In this document: piece by piece, positions 22,722-29,533 of the stretch
Layout: each line of letters starts with the position of its first letter
Position numbering within the stretch: the stretch's first letter is position 1
Source of the DNA: Candidatus Omnitrophota bacterium
GTDB lineage: Bacteria > Omnitrophota > Gorgyraeia > Zapsychrales > Fredricksoniimonadaceae
Length of the DNA stretch: 36,766 nt
Assembly: GCA_015234065.1 (NCBI GenBank)
Contig: JADFWS010000004.1
Location: forward strand, 1 to 36,766
Reading direction: 5' to 3'
Translations under genes and position numbers: made by a program
The notes under the pieces: generated by a model
Databases searched by the model: none
What the model was told of the DNA's origin: nothing
Seen by the model: the letters and a program-made list of their open reading frames with translations, nothing else

Positions 22722-23447
22722 CTACGCCTCCTGTGTCGGTTGATATTCACTCTCACTCAAACCGAATGTCCATGCCACCGCCTCACGCACTGTCTGCATC
22801 TCCGGGGGCACGCGCAGAACATAAAAAGCACCTGTTGATGGGCAACAAACCTTGACCAAGGCAATCGGCTCTTCATCAGGCAACGATGAACCAATACGGA
22901 CCAATGCTTGAGGACCATCTTTGTGGATCACCTCATACGGTGCCTGAGCTAAAAACCGTTCATAGCCAAGTTCCTGCAAGAAAATACGCCGTATTTCCGC
23001 ATTCTGTGCGGCCATCACATGACCAGCATTGATCGGCGTTCTTTCAATAGAATCATTTAAATCTTTTGAAGCCAGTTGATCTGCAAGAAATAGTGACTGA
23101 CATTTAAACTTCCCCTGATCATCCCATTCAATAAATAACCCGTGCTTGTGATCAGCCTCATAGGCACTCTTTTTGATCAACATCCCGTTATGTGCCCACT
23201 CAAGAACAACGCCATCCAACTGCCCACGATTATACGGCTCTTGCCGTTTGTTTTTCCCATCAGGATAATAGACCATCCCGACTCCATGCAAGCGCCGGGC
23301 ATGCATCGGATAATCGAACATAAGAGCCCCATTAGGATAAAATCCTTTGGACTCAGCCCTGATCTTTAAAGCCGCATGCGACCGGACATAACACAAACTC
23401 CCACTCGCCCAACGGAATTCCTTTGGCTCTTCAAATCTCTTCTTCAT
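22722..23447 (-). CDS. MORN-repeat protein with a C-terminal DUF6745 domain
   Basis: 241 residues in two parts. Residues about 15-115 contain MORN/YwqK-type units: 'ESKGFYPNGALMFDYP', 'LHGVGMVYYPDGKNKRQEPY', 'LDGVVLEWAHNGMLIKKSAY' and 'KHGLFIEWDDQGKFKCQSLF'. Residues about 155-238 match the DUF6745 pattern as I know it: 'ILQELGYERFL'-like start, 'YEVIHKDG', 'EPIALVKVCCPSTGAFYVL' and 'RVPPEMQTVREAVAWTFGL'. The function of DUF6745 is not established. The start overlaps the previous stop by 4 bases (ATGA) after a GAGGA site. Confidence 0.72.
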   Translation of the reverse strand: MKKRFEEPKEFRWASGSLCYVRSHAALKIRAESKGFYPNGALMFDYPMHARRLHGVGMVYYPDGKNKRQEPYNRGQLDGVVLEWAHNGMLIKKSAYEADHKHGLFIEWDDQGKFKCQSLFLADQLASKDLNDSIERTPINAGHVMAAQNAEIRRIFLQELGYERFLAQAPYEVIHKDGPQALVRIGSSLPDEEPIALVKVCCPSTGAFYVLRVPPEMQTVREAVAWTFGLSESEYQPTQEA

Positions 23448-24367
23448 GATGCATCCTCGCTACGAAATGAACATCGCAAACTCTTATCATCGAAATCCAA
23501 GTCTGAATATGTATCGCCAGGAAATTTTCGTTTAATATGCCACAAACGCCGTCTGGGATATACTTTCGGCAATTCCAATACGGGATCAATATCCATTTCC
23601 ATGTCGAGAACGGAAATATTATCTGAAACCCGTGCCAGATCTCCCTCAAGTGCTGCAATCTTGTGCAACTTTGGTTCAACATAAGGTCTTGGTAATTCTT
23701 TCTGCAACGCATCTGACATCTTCAAACTGACGATGATGGCGATATCCAACGAAACAGCCAATGCTTTCAACCTTGCGCAAAACCTTTCCCGCCCGGCCCT
23801 GATCACTTCAATATCAGCCGCATATAAGAGACCGATCTCATCAAGACCATCGATAACCACAAGCTGTATTCTTTTCTCACGTACACACGCCTTGATAGAA
23901 TCCTCTAGCCGTATAATATCGAAACATCCGTCAGCGATATATATAGGAGCTTCAGACAACACTCCTGCGGCTGCTGTTAAACGCGGAAGGAGCTCATCTG
24001 CTTTTGCCGTTCTCACGTGCGGTTCTGCAAGACTAACACCGCTTAACTGACACAACATCCGTCTAAGCAATAACTTTGCCGGCATATCAAAAGAATAATA
24101 GGCGCATGGCATATCTCTGCGGGCAGTCACATGCAATGCTATCGATGACAAAAATGCAGTAACCCCAACCCAGGGACATCCTAAAACAAGAGCCAACTGA
24201 CCTCGCCGTACATCAAAAGCACCACGATCATAAGCTCCTGTCGGCATCCCCTGTGTTGAAGGGACCGACTGCTGTAAATCTTCGATCACATCTGAGACAA
24301 TATCTCTGGCACGAACAACATCCTTCCTGTGACGCGCCTTAATTCTTTGAAACAAGTCTAAGAACAT
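23444..24367 (-). CDS. DnaB-helicase C-domain-like RecA-fold protein with a degenerate Walker A
   Basis: 307 residues alignable by eye with the RecA-fold domain of replicative helicase DnaB but lacking the DnaB N-terminal domain. The Walker A region reads GCPWVGVTAF (63-72), where DnaB has a G-K-T core; the catalytic Lys is Val69. The 'SLEMS' motif is SFDMP (Glu to Asp94). 'LTAAAGVLSEAPIYI' and the Walker B 'LVVIDGLDEI' (Asp173) are retained, and 'RRRLWHIKRKF' replaces the C-terminal strand region. It is therefore probably not an ordinary ATP-driven helicase. It may bind nucleotide or DNA, or form rings with another protein. It overlaps the 72-residue gene by 10 bp and the MORN gene by 4. Confidence 0.7.
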   Translation of the reverse strand: MFLDLFQRIKARHRKDVVRARDIVSDVIEDLQQSVPSTQGMPTGAYDRGAFDVRRGQLALVLGCPWVGVTAFLSSIALHVTARRDMPCAYYSFDMPAKLLLRRMLCQLSGVSLAEPHVRTAKADELLPRLTAAAGVLSEAPIYIADGCFDIIRLEDSIKACVREKRIQLVVIDGLDEIGLLYAADIEVIRAGRERFCARLKALAVSLDIAIIVSLKMSDALQKELPRPYVEPKLHKIAALEGDLARVSDNISVLDMEMDIDPVLELPKVYPRRRLWHIKRKFPGDTYSDLDFDDKSLRCSFRSEDAS

Positions 24368-24576
24368 TTTCTGACTCCCCGTCTTTGTTTATCTGCCTTT
24401 ACTGGAGGATCATCGTCCTCATCAGGCCAGATCGGCGCGACCCTAAAGACTAACTTTCCCTTAATGTACACATCCCTAACAACAAGTCGGTCTTCCATGT
24501 CATAGGCCTCATACACCCCATGCAAGCTCGCTATAAACTTCTTACTGTATTTCTTCTTCCATTCGTTATAAGTCAT
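24358..24576 (-). CDS. Small charged protein of the AAA+ operon
   Basis: 72 residues, not recognised. The first 55 residues are consistent with a small alpha/beta fold ('VYEAYDMEDRLVVRDVYIKG'-like beta hairpins), ending in a strongly acidic run (DEDDD) and a basic tail (KQRRGVRK). AGGAG, overlapping the stop of the AAA+ gene, precedes its ATG, and its end overlaps the DnaB-like start by 10 bp. This coupling argues that it is a real gene and perhaps an adaptor between the AAA+ protein and the DnaB-like protein. Confidence 0.7.
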   Translation of the reverse strand: MTYNEWKKKYSKKFIASLHGVYEAYDMEDRLVVRDVYIKGKLVFRVAPIWPDEDDDPPVKADKQRRGVRKCS

Positions 24577-24584
24577 GACCTCTC

Positions 24585-25964
24585 CTAAACTCGACCGGCA
24601 AAACCCATTGGCTGTTTATTTTCTTTTAGGAACATCCCATCCTGCTCCATACGCGCACCAAAGAGAAGATCTTCCATCGTAATTGATGTGCGTTTCTCCT
24701 GAGCCAGGCGCCGTAAAGCATTCATGACCGCGTTCTTGATATATCCTCCGCTCATAACAAATTTCTGCCCCAACTCATTAAAATCAACATCTGCGGCGAT
24801 CGTGACTTTTGAAGGAATATGTGCCCGCCAAATACCTGGACGCAGCGCCTGATCTGGCGGAGTAAATTTAATTTTAAGGGAAACTCTCCGTTCCAAGGCC
24901 GGATCGAGGGCCGTATCAAAGTTCGTCGTCAGGCACAATACGCCTTCGAAACGTTCAATCTCCTGAAGCATCACATTCACAAAAGCAATATCCCTTTCAT
25001 GCTCCATACGCTGCCGACTGTAAAGCAGGGAATCGGCCTCGTCAAAACAGATGACCGCATTCCTGGCCTTAGCTGTCGTAAATAGATTCGCGATATTCTT
25101 TTCAGTCTCGCCAAAAAGTTTATCCGTGATCTGCGGCATGGCAACCTGAAGGATCTTCTTCCCAAGATGGCGGGCAATGGCATCCGCGAGCATACTTTTA
25201 CCGGTTCCCGGAGGCCCATAGAAAAGAAATGCCGCCCCACGCCCTTTTTTAATCTTTTCTTCTATGCCGAGATCGCCCATTCCACCCTTCCAGGAATCAA
25301 TATGAAAGAGAACATCATCCTTTATCTTCTGCGGCAGGACAACATCATCCATCCCATACTCCGGTTCACGAAGATTTCCCGTTTCCTGCAGAGGATCATC
25401 TTTCCCTGCAGTAGGGATCTCTATATTCTTGCCCGACATAAACTCAACCAGAGCTGAGCGCATCGCCGGATTTAAGACAATGTCCGCGTCGTGGTGGCTT
25501 CCGGATGTCCTTGGCTTTAAGATCAAAATATTACGTTTAAAAAGAGGGCTTTCCGCACAAAGAGCCTTATGAAATCGTAATTTTGAATCCCAGGAAGGCT
25601 CAGTATCTACCATGGCTACAAGCTCGTTCACCTGCCAGCCGCAAACAGGATGGAAGAGGTTGGTATAAAGCAAAAACAAAACAGCCTTTTTCTCAAATAG
25701 TCCAAGCTCATTTTCATGGGAAAAGTCATCAAAAAAGAACTTGGCGCCATTTTTGCGCGCATTTTCCACATCCCGCCAGAAGATGACCTCTTCTTCTCTT
25801 AAAAACGCATCAAACCGCTTCAGCTCCCCAAGATCCTTCCAGTACTCGCCTTCGCATGTACTTTTACGTACACGCTCCCAGAGCTTTTCCAAAATAGCCC
25901 GTTTTTGAAGAAAGAATTCGCACAATGTAAAATATTCACTGAAATAATCCTGATCGTTCTTCAT
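24585..25964 (-). CDS. AAA+ ATPase (CDC48/FtsH-like module) with a novel N-terminal domain
   Basis: 459 residues. The first 190 residues are an acidic helical domain I do not recognise. The AAA+ core follows: Walker A GPPGTGKS (250-257), pore-loop-like region 'AMPQITDKLFGETEKNI', Walker B AVICFDEAD (303-311), sensor 1 'LCLTTNFDTALD' and the arginine-finger segment 'PALERRVSLKIKF', then a lid with sensor-2-like 'MSGGYIKNAVMNALRR'. All ATPase residues appear intact. Related bacterial proteins remodel or unfold protein substrates, and some act in phage-defence complexes. It is the energy source of the operon, since the DnaB-like partner has lost its Walker A lysine. Starts with ATGA overlap to the small ORF upstream. 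Confidence 0.85.
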   Translation of the reverse strand: MKNDQDYFSEYFTLCEFFLQKRAILEKLWERVRKSTCEGEYWKDLGELKRFDAFLREEEVIFWRDVENARKNGAKFFFDDFSHENELGLFEKKAVLFLLYTNLFHPVCGWQVNELVAMVDTEPSWDSKLRFHKALCAESPLFKRNILILKPRTSGSHHDADIVLNPAMRSALVEFMSGKNIEIPTAGKDDPLQETGNLREPEYGMDDVVLPQKIKDDVLFHIDSWKGGMGDLGIEEKIKKGRGAAFLFYGPPGTGKSMLADAIARHLGKKILQVAMPQITDKLFGETEKNIANLFTTAKARNAVICFDEADSLLYSRQRMEHERDIAFVNVMLQEIERFEGVLCLTTNFDTALDPALERRVSLKIKFTPPDQALRPGIWRAHIPSKVTIAADVDFNELGQKFVMSGGYIKNAVMNALRRLAQEKRTSITMEDLLFGARMEQDGMFLKENKQPMGFAGRV

Positions 25965-26086
25965 GACAACCTTTCCCTTCCTGAATTAACATTCTCCTGA
26001 ATGCAAACAAAAGTTCTTTCTATTTGTCCGTAAAAGTCTTTCATGTCTTCCGGTAAATTGTCAGCTTTCATCTTTTCCCTAACCAT
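25961..26086 (-). CDS. Small ORF heading the AAA+ operon, start uncertain
   Basis: Open frame of 41 residues from the ATG at 26084-26086, ending in a TGA that overlaps the AAA+ ATG by 4 bases. The product is charged and helical: 'REKMKADNLPEDMKDFYGQI' is a sample, then 'ERTFVCIQENVNSGRERLS'. The frame stays open with plausible residues up to a TTG at 26132-26134, which would give 57 residues. A better ribosome site (AGGG, 5 bases) precedes an internal ATG at 26069-26071. The ATGA coupling is the main support. Confidence 0.5.
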   Translation of the reverse strand: MVREKMKADNLPEDMKDFYGQIERTFVCIQENVNSGRERLS

Positions 26087-26132
26087 AAAAAGGGCATCAT
26101 CGGAAACAATGCCAATGGCAAAAAACCCTTTC

Positions 26133-26138
26133 AATATA
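26133..26138 (-). promoter_or_regulatory. Possible -10 element of the AAA+ operon
   Basis: TATATT on the minus strand (5 of 6 consensus) lies 28 bp downstream of the palindromic operator at 26166-26183. The hexamer 17 bp upstream (CTGTTT) is a poor -35, as may be expected of a regulated promoter. Confidence 0.35.
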
Positions 26139-26165
26139 AGTACACTAAAAGTATAAAACAGGAAC

Positions 26166-26183
26166 GCGACAGCCTTGTGTCGC
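26166..26183 (-). promoter_or_regulatory. Operator copy 1: GCGACA-N6-TGTCGC palindrome upstream of the AAA+ operon
   Basis: GCGACAGCCTTGTGTCGC has perfect 6-bp arms and the same length and arms as the two palindromes around the promoter of the DUF2779-WYL operon at 29442-29459 and 29491-29508. It sits between the terminator of the GIY-YIG-like gene and the probable promoter of the AAA+ operon. The likely ligand is the WYL protein encoded at 26856-27830. Confidence 0.65.
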
Positions 26184-26185
26184 CT

Positions 26186-26227
26186 ATAAAAAGAAAACCG
26201 GCCGCGCGGGCTTTAACCCATGCGGCC
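26186..26227 (-). terminator. Intrinsic terminator after the GIY-YIG-like gene
   Basis: On the minus strand GGCCGCATGGG-TTAAAG-CCCGCGCGGCC forms an 11-bp GC-rich stem with one mismatch and one G-T pair, followed by GGTTTTCTTTTTATA. It separates the DUF2779-WYL-GIY operon from the AAA+ operon. Confidence 0.8.
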
Positions 26228-26285
26228 GCAAAGAAATTGAGAAGCCATAAATTATTTTAGTGCCACAAACGTTCAAAAAAGACAT

Positions 26286-26819
26286 TTATTTCTGGCATAA
26301 GATTGGCCAACCATAATGTGCCCTCCAAGCACATTCCATAGTTCCCGCGAATTCTTTATAAGAATGTTGGGTGCGAAAAACTTCTGGCAAGTCATGCCAA
26401 CAAACATAAGAAAATCCCCACTTGTCCAGATTCCTTGTCGAAGTGCCGCCTATCGCCAAGGCCCCTGTTCCTTGCCCCCCTTTAAATTCTTGGGATATAC
26501 GCCGACGCAAGTCTACAGCCTTGCCGTTATACACAACTCGATATTGATTGTCCCTTCCCCCCGTAAAATTACAGATATGTTCAAGCTCGCTGTGCCATTG
26601 AACGCATTTATCAATAGGCGCAGCCCCTGACAGGTCACTTAACTTAGATTGACCAATCGCATTATTTGTATACGATGTATAAATCCAATAAAGACCCGCC
26701 ATCTTGACCGGAAGATCTGCTGGAAACTTAAAATCATCATCCCATGCGTGCAGAACAACATCCAGTCTACAAAATCGGCCGGACTGAATCGAATTTATCT
26801 TCTCAATCACTTCTTTCAT
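26286..26819 (-). CDS. GIY-YIG-like nuclease domain protein
   Basis: 177 residues. The two halves of the GIY-YIG core can be seen: GLYWIY (43-48) for the 'GIY' strand and VVYNGKAVDLRRRISQEF (95-112) for the 'YIG' strand and following helix with the catalytic Tyr and Arg; the second motif reads YNG instead of YIG. A Glu in 'GTMECAWRAHYGWPIL' near the C-terminus could be the metal-binding Glu. About 50 residues between the two motifs form an insertion. It could be a nuclease, or a nicking or inactive relative. The ATG at 26817-26819 follows AGAGGG at 7 bases; it is the last gene of the WYL operon. Confidence 0.6.
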   Translation of the reverse strand: MKEVIEKINSIQSGRFCRLDVVLHAWDDDFKFPADLPVKMAGLYWIYTSYTNNAIGQSKLSDLSGAAPIDKCVQWHSELEHICNFTGGRDNQYRVVYNGKAVDLRRRISQEFKGGQGTGALAIGGTSTRNLDKWGFSYVCWHDLPEVFRTQHSYKEFAGTMECAWRAHYGWPILCQK

Positions 26820-26855
26820 ATGGATGCCCTCTAAATAGTCAAAGAAACACATTCT

Positions 26856-27830
26856 TTAACATGACTTTAGATATACCCCCACCGTCTCTCGTATCCTCGC
26901 CTTGAACTCCGCCGGTTCAAGAACAGACAAGCAAGGAATCCAATGCATAATGAGATGCGAAATCTCATCCGGATGCGCAGGAAAAGTCTCAAGGACCAAT
27001 GAACCATCCTTCTTCTCCTCAACAATCTTTTGAAGGGGGAAATATTTACGATGCTTGAAATACTGCGCGGCCTCAGGGGCAACGCGAATAAGCACACGGT
27101 TCGGGCGATCCGTATCGAACCAAATATTAACACTCTGCTCAAGGATCTTGTCAAAGCCCGCCATTGGCACAAAAGAGTCTTCAGTCTGAGTAGCCTTACG
27201 GATACGATCCAGACGGAACTTAATGATTTTCTTGTTCGCATCCTGAGTTAACAAATACCAGAAGCCATCAAAAAACGCGATCTTAAGAGGCTCCACAAGG
27301 TATTCCTTCTCCTCACCATTAGAACGAAGATAAAGGATCTTGAGCTTCTCATAACCATCCACAGCCTTCTGTATCTCTGTAAGGCAGTCAGACTGCGGAA
27401 GAAATGTTCCGGATGGTATCTTGGCATAGAAAGGCGTGTCGGTATGAGGAACCATGACGCGTTTGAAAAGCTCACGAAAAGTCTTCTCAAAGGCGTCACC
27501 TAAAGACGATGAAATACCGTGCATGAAGGAAAGTAATGACGCCTGCTCTTCTGTCAATTCCACCTTGCCAAGATTAAACCCTGCCATGAAAGAATGCTTA
27601 CCCTTTTCAGGGGAATAAATCGGATAAAAACCAGCCAGTAGCACAATGTCACGCTGGATCGTGCGCATATCAACACCGATATCTGCGGCGAGGCCTGATG
27701 ATGTTACAAATTTATTTGTATTCAGTTTGGAAAGAATCAAAATCAAACGTTCAATGGTCTTCATGTAATCCTTGGCAGGCTTACCCGAACCTTTGCGCTT
27801 AAATGTCACGATTTTCTTTTTTGCTGGCAT
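26856..27830 (-). CDS. WYL-domain transcriptional regulator
   Basis: 324 residues. An N-terminal winged HTH (about 22-70, 'FVTSSGLAADIGVDMRTIQRDI') is followed by a linker and a WYL domain (about 150-240) with the signature Trp191-Tyr192-Leu193 in FFDGFWYLLTQ, and a C-terminal WCX-type domain. WYL regulators sense a nucleic acid or nucleotide ligand, and several (BrxR, CapW) repress phage-defence operons from inverted repeats. Here it lies between a nuclease gene and a GIY-YIG-like gene, 13 bp after the first. It is the obvious candidate to bind the GCGACA-N6-TGTCGC palindromes. AAAGGA precedes the ATG. Confidence 0.92.
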   Translation of the reverse strand: MPAKKKIVTFKRKGSGKPAKDYMKTIERLILILSKLNTNKFVTSSGLAADIGVDMRTIQRDIVLLAGFYPIYSPEKGKHSFMAGFNLGKVELTEEQASLLSFMHGISSSLGDAFEKTFRELFKRVMVPHTDTPFYAKIPSGTFLPQSDCLTEIQKAVDGYEKLKILYLRSNGEEKEYLVEPLKIAFFDGFWYLLTQDANKKIIKFRLDRIRKATQTEDSFVPMAGFDKILEQSVNIWFDTDRPNRVLIRVAPEAAQYFKHRKYFPLQKIVEEKKDGSLVLETFPAHPDEISHLIMHWIPCLSVLEPAEFKARIRETVGVYLKSC

Positions 27831-27843
27831 GGCACATCCTTTC

Positions 27844-29418
27844 TTAAGATCTAACGATCTCTTTTAATTTCTTCAATATATCCACCATCGCCTGCGTATC
27901 TAGCCCACAATACGCCTCGAGATCTGCATAAACTTTGGCACGATCGGTCGGATTTACATTTTCATCGTAAGTAACACGCGCATACTCTGACGACGCCAAT
28001 CCACCTTCTCCAATGGCCATACCCGCATAAGTTTTACCAATAAATGCCGGTAAAACCTTCTTGAGCGACGCCGACCCATGCTGATCAGGATGGTGATAAT
28101 GATACTTACTAAAAGGGATCATCAAATCTTCTGTCCTGGGCAAGACATCTTGGGCCCACTGGGAATATTCAGGGAAAGCCTCCCCCAACTCTTTGATCCT
28201 GCCTTCCTCAAAACTTTTATTCCAGGCCAGGATCGTGCCATCAGAGCCAAGACAAGCTTTAAGCGCCTTTACAAAAGCAGGGCGAGGATCGTCAGATGAC
28301 TTATGCAGAAATTCAAAATGCTTCGGCGTTGCTCCAGGGGTTTCCTCAAGATGCACGGAAAACTGGAACGGCACCTGTTGATACGGTCGCGTTCCATCAA
28401 ACCGCGGGATAGCCTCAAAGATAGTCTCAAAATCCATATGCCGAAGAGGATAGCTGATCGCCTGAAGGAAACCCGAAATCTCTGGCTGATCCACATGCGC
28501 CTGATTACTAATAGTGCACAATCGCTGGATCATCTGATTATCCGTTAACTTAAAACCATCAGGTATATCTACCAAACGAAGAATGCCCTGGTCCACGAGG
28601 TCAAACCCCTTCTTCTTCCCGCGCGTCAGCTCAAGAACATTAAAGGCTGGCAAGAACGCCCAGCATACAGGCTTCATCGGACAATCATATCGAACCCCTG
28701 ATTTCTTGGTACAACCCTCACTAATAGAAATATTGGGACATGCCGGCATGTCTATAGTCTGAAAGAATCCTTTCAAAAGCACAGCAAGCTGAACAAAGAA
28801 AGGCACGATCTCCTCAGTAACATCTTCCAAAGTAAAGAACGCCTCAACATCAATCTCACCATGGCGCACATACTCATTATTAATGTGCATCAAAAAACAA
28901 CGACCGACCTTGATCCCCGCCTGTTCATAGCAATAACGTTGAAACGCTACGTCCTGTAGATATATCTCTTTCACACTCGTTCCGCATTTAACTTCAACAA
29001 CATCCCATGCGCCGGAATTTGTCTTTGACGGGACAAGGATATCAGCACGAGCATAAAGCCGTCCAGTCTTAATCCCAGCCTCATAAATAGGCCGCGGATC
29101 AACAGCACTCAATAAAGACTTTGTTTCTTGGATATTCTCCATGAAATTCTCTTCCTGGACATGAACGCCACCAGGGAACCTTTTCATGGCCAAAGAGCCG
29201 ACCCTATGCCCTGTATCAAAAACCCTCTGAAGGCTATCAGGTGTCGGCGGGATCTGGTCAGGAGCATTACAACGTATCCATAAAAGTTTAGGACACTGCA
29301 GAGCATTTAAGAACTTCGACTTTGTCAGCGTCTTTGGATCTTTGACCGCTTTCAGATCCCGAACAGAATCATAAACAAAATCATTCTGCAGTTTGCTAAA
29401 TTCAAATTCATCATCCAT
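27844..29418 (-). CDS. DUF2779 protein: Cas4-like nuclease fused to a DEDD exonuclease
   Basis: 524 residues from the ATG at 29416-29418. N-terminal half: a Cas4/AddB-like PD-(D/E)XK domain with Asp126 in ARADIL, Glu142-Val-Lys144 in VVEVKCG and a likely [4Fe-4S] set Cys42, Cys227, Cys236, Cys246/Cys252. C-terminal half: an RNase H-fold 3'-5' exonuclease (DUF2779) with Asp329 and Glu331 in HMDFETIFE, a middle 'ILAWNKSFEEGRIKEL' and 'YCGLDTQAMV'. Both sets of catalytic residues look present, so it should degrade DNA or RNA from ends. The frame is open to 29511, but that extension contains the promoter and two operators and is rejected. First gene of the WYL operon. Confidence 0.85.
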   Translation of the reverse strand: MDDEFEFSKLQNDFVYDSVRDLKAVKDPKTLTKSKFLNALQCPKLLWIRCNAPDQIPPTPDSLQRVFDTGHRVGSLAMKRFPGGVHVQEENFMENIQETKSLLSAVDPRPIYEAGIKTGRLYARADILVPSKTNSGAWDVVEVKCGTSVKEIYLQDVAFQRYCYEQAGIKVGRCFLMHINNEYVRHGEIDVEAFFTLEDVTEEIVPFFVQLAVLLKGFFQTIDMPACPNISISEGCTKKSGVRYDCPMKPVCWAFLPAFNVLELTRGKKKGFDLVDQGILRLVDIPDGFKLTDNQMIQRLCTISNQAHVDQPEISGFLQAISYPLRHMDFETIFEAIPRFDGTRPYQQVPFQFSVHLEETPGATPKHFEFLHKSSDDPRPAFVKALKACLGSDGTILAWNKSFEEGRIKELGEAFPEYSQWAQDVLPRTEDLMIPFSKYHYHHPDQHGSASLKKVLPAFIGKTYAGMAIGEGGLASSEYARVTYDENVNPTDRAKVYADLEAYCGLDTQAMVDILKKLKEIVRS

Positions 29419-29441
29419 TGCAGGCCGCCCTTCCACATTAA

Positions 29442-29459
29442 ACGACACATTTGTGTCGC
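29442..29459 (-). promoter_or_regulatory. Operator copy 2, at the start site of the DUF2779-WYL operon
   Basis: ACGACACATTTGTGTCGC: 7-bp arms CGACACA/TGTGTCG around TT. It covers the expected transcription start (about 29455) of the promoter at 29462-29489, which is the place for a repressor. Confidence 0.7.
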
Positions 29460-29461
29460 CA

Positions 29462-29489
29462 TTTATAAATATACCACAAAATCTGACAA
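29462..29489 (-). promoter_or_regulatory. Promoter of the DUF2779-WYL-GIY operon
   Basis: On the minus strand TTGTCA (29484-29489), 16 bp, TATAAA (29462-29467), each 5 of 6 consensus bases. It lies between two copies of the palindrome. The leader to the ATG at 29418 is about 37 bases and contains GGAAGGG. Confidence 0.7.
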
Positions 29490-29490
29490 A

Positions 29491-29508
29491 GCGACAACTT
29501 GTTGTCGC
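29491..29508 (-). promoter_or_regulatory. Operator copy 3, directly upstream of the -35 element
   Basis: GCGACAACTTGTTGTCGC has perfect 8-bp arms around TT. It ends 1 bp before the -35 hexamer. Its centre is 49 bp from that of copy 2. A short TTT follows on the minus strand, so a weak role as the PBP1C terminator cannot be ruled out. Confidence 0.7.
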
Positions 29509-29533
29509 CACGCATCTGGTGCGCCACGCGAAA

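Noticed and set aside
29491-29508. Operator copy 3 as the intrinsic terminator of pbpC
   Set aside because: It is followed by only TTT on the minus strand, and copies 1 and 2 with the same arms are not next to gene ends. A minor termination effect remains possible.
29419-29511. N-terminal extension of the DUF2779 protein up to 29511
   Set aside because: The extension contains a promoter and two perfect palindromes and has no family counterpart; the ATG at 29418 has a ribosome site and a sensible leader length.
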